DNA of 64,000 nt from Burkholderia sp. Ac-20365 (GTDB lineage Bacteria > Pseudomonadota > Gammaproteobacteria > Burkholderiales > Burkholderiaceae): positions 1 to 64,000 of the forward strand of contig NZ_JAAGPI010000004.1 of the NCBI RefSeq assembly GCF_017104715.1, read 5' to 3'. The translations under genes were made by a program, and so were the position numbers. Of this stretch, positions 63,778 to 64,000 are shown piece by piece (position 1 is the stretch's first letter; each line of letters begins with the position of its first letter). The notes beneath the pieces are model-generated. The model was given only the letters and a program-made list of their open reading frames with translations, searched no databases and was not told the DNA's origin.

Positions 63778-63993
63778 TTAGGGCTGCGTGGAAGTTGTCG
63801 CCACGAGTACGACCCGCGCCGCCGCGCTCACATCATCCGGGCCGATTTGCGCGACGTCGTGGCGAAGCGCACGCAGCGCGGCGTTATCGACCGCTTTTTG
63901 CAGCACTTCGTCCGCGTCTGCAATCGAGCGTCCGGCGAGGACTTCGATCAGACGGTCTGCCGTGCCCGGCAAGATCTCGAATTTTCCAGCCAC
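63778..63993 (-). CDS. small hypothetical protein at the window edge
   Basis: 71 aa from GTG 63993 (MAGKFEILPG); the frame is open to the window edge, so the true start may lie outside. The helix ADEVLQKAVDNAALRALRHD and the short preceding strand recall ribbon-helix-helix plasmid proteins, but this is not firm. Confidence 0.5.
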   Translation of the reverse strand: MAGKFEILPGTADRLIEVLAGRSIADADEVLQKAVDNAALRALRHDVAQIGPDDVSAAARVVLVATTSTQP

Positions 63994-64000
63994 GACCGCG

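Noticed and set aside
1..64000. tRNA, rRNA or insertion-sequence features
   Set aside because: No cloverleaf, rRNA segment, transposase signature or flanking terminal repeats were recognised by eye.

Overview
The window looks like accessory DNA of a betaproteobacterium, most likely a megaplasmid, chromid or large integrated element of a Burkholderiaceae member (Paraburkholderia, Burkholderia or Cupriavidus type). This is inferred from the high GC, GC-rich third codon positions and the gene families present (KlcA/ArdB, RdgC, HU, an H-NS-like fragment, phage-type DUF2591, Mom-like). No rRNA, tRNA, CRISPR array, transposase, replication initiator, partition or conjugation gene was recognised, so the type of replicon is not proven.

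Layout: from 1 to 35.8 kb nearly all genes are on the minus strand. From 36.2 to 62.2 kb nearly all are on the plus strand. A divergent, hairpin-rich intergenic region at 35.8-36.2 kb separates the two arms. Most genes are short, unrecognised and monocistronic, each with its own leader and its own downstream hairpin. The recognisable part is dominated by DNA modification and anti-restriction: five DNA methyltransferases (6.7-5.2, 35.5-34.2, 40.0-42.3, 44.4-45.9 and 60.9-62.2 kb) with no visible partner endonuclease, a Mom-like DNA-modification protein (18.9-18.0 kb) and KlcA (27.8-27.3 kb). Nucleoid and recombination proteins also occur: HU (29.7 kb), RdgC (33.2-32.2 kb) and a short H-NS-like protein (3.5 kb). 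An ADP-ribosyltransferase-like protein (23.8-22.9 kb), two ParB/Srx-fold-like proteins, a GNAT acetyltransferase fusion (57.3-58.3 kb), a PlsC-like/DsbA-like overlapping pair (54.9-56.2 kb) and several exported proteins or lipoproteins complete the set.

The most unusual feature is a repeated RNA leader placed directly before about 39 different genes on both arms, called here the SD-hiding leader. Read along the mRNA it has: stem I (often G-TGA..TCA-C); a linker near CAGAGCG with a small stem II; an anti-Shine-Dalgarno stretch like CTCCTTTT; stem III (typically CGCC-loop-GGCA); the Shine-Dalgarno AAGGAG; then a start that is usually ATGAA. The anti-SD pairs with the SD, and stem and anti-SD sequences change together between copies (CTCCGG/CCGGAG, CCTCTT/AAGAGG, CTCCAGT/ACTGGAG, CTCCTCT/AGAGGAG). 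About eleven operon-start sites share a second repeated element, a -10 box followed 7-9 nt later by a short perfect hairpin such as GCCGTTAGATCGGC, which would form the 5' end of the transcript.

This suggests one shared post-transcriptional control (RNA switch, thermometer or protein/sRNA target) acting on a dispersed regulon of modification, anti-restriction and unknown genes, plausibly for timed expression after entry into a new host. The structure is read directly from the sequence; the function is inference. All structures and counts were made by eye.
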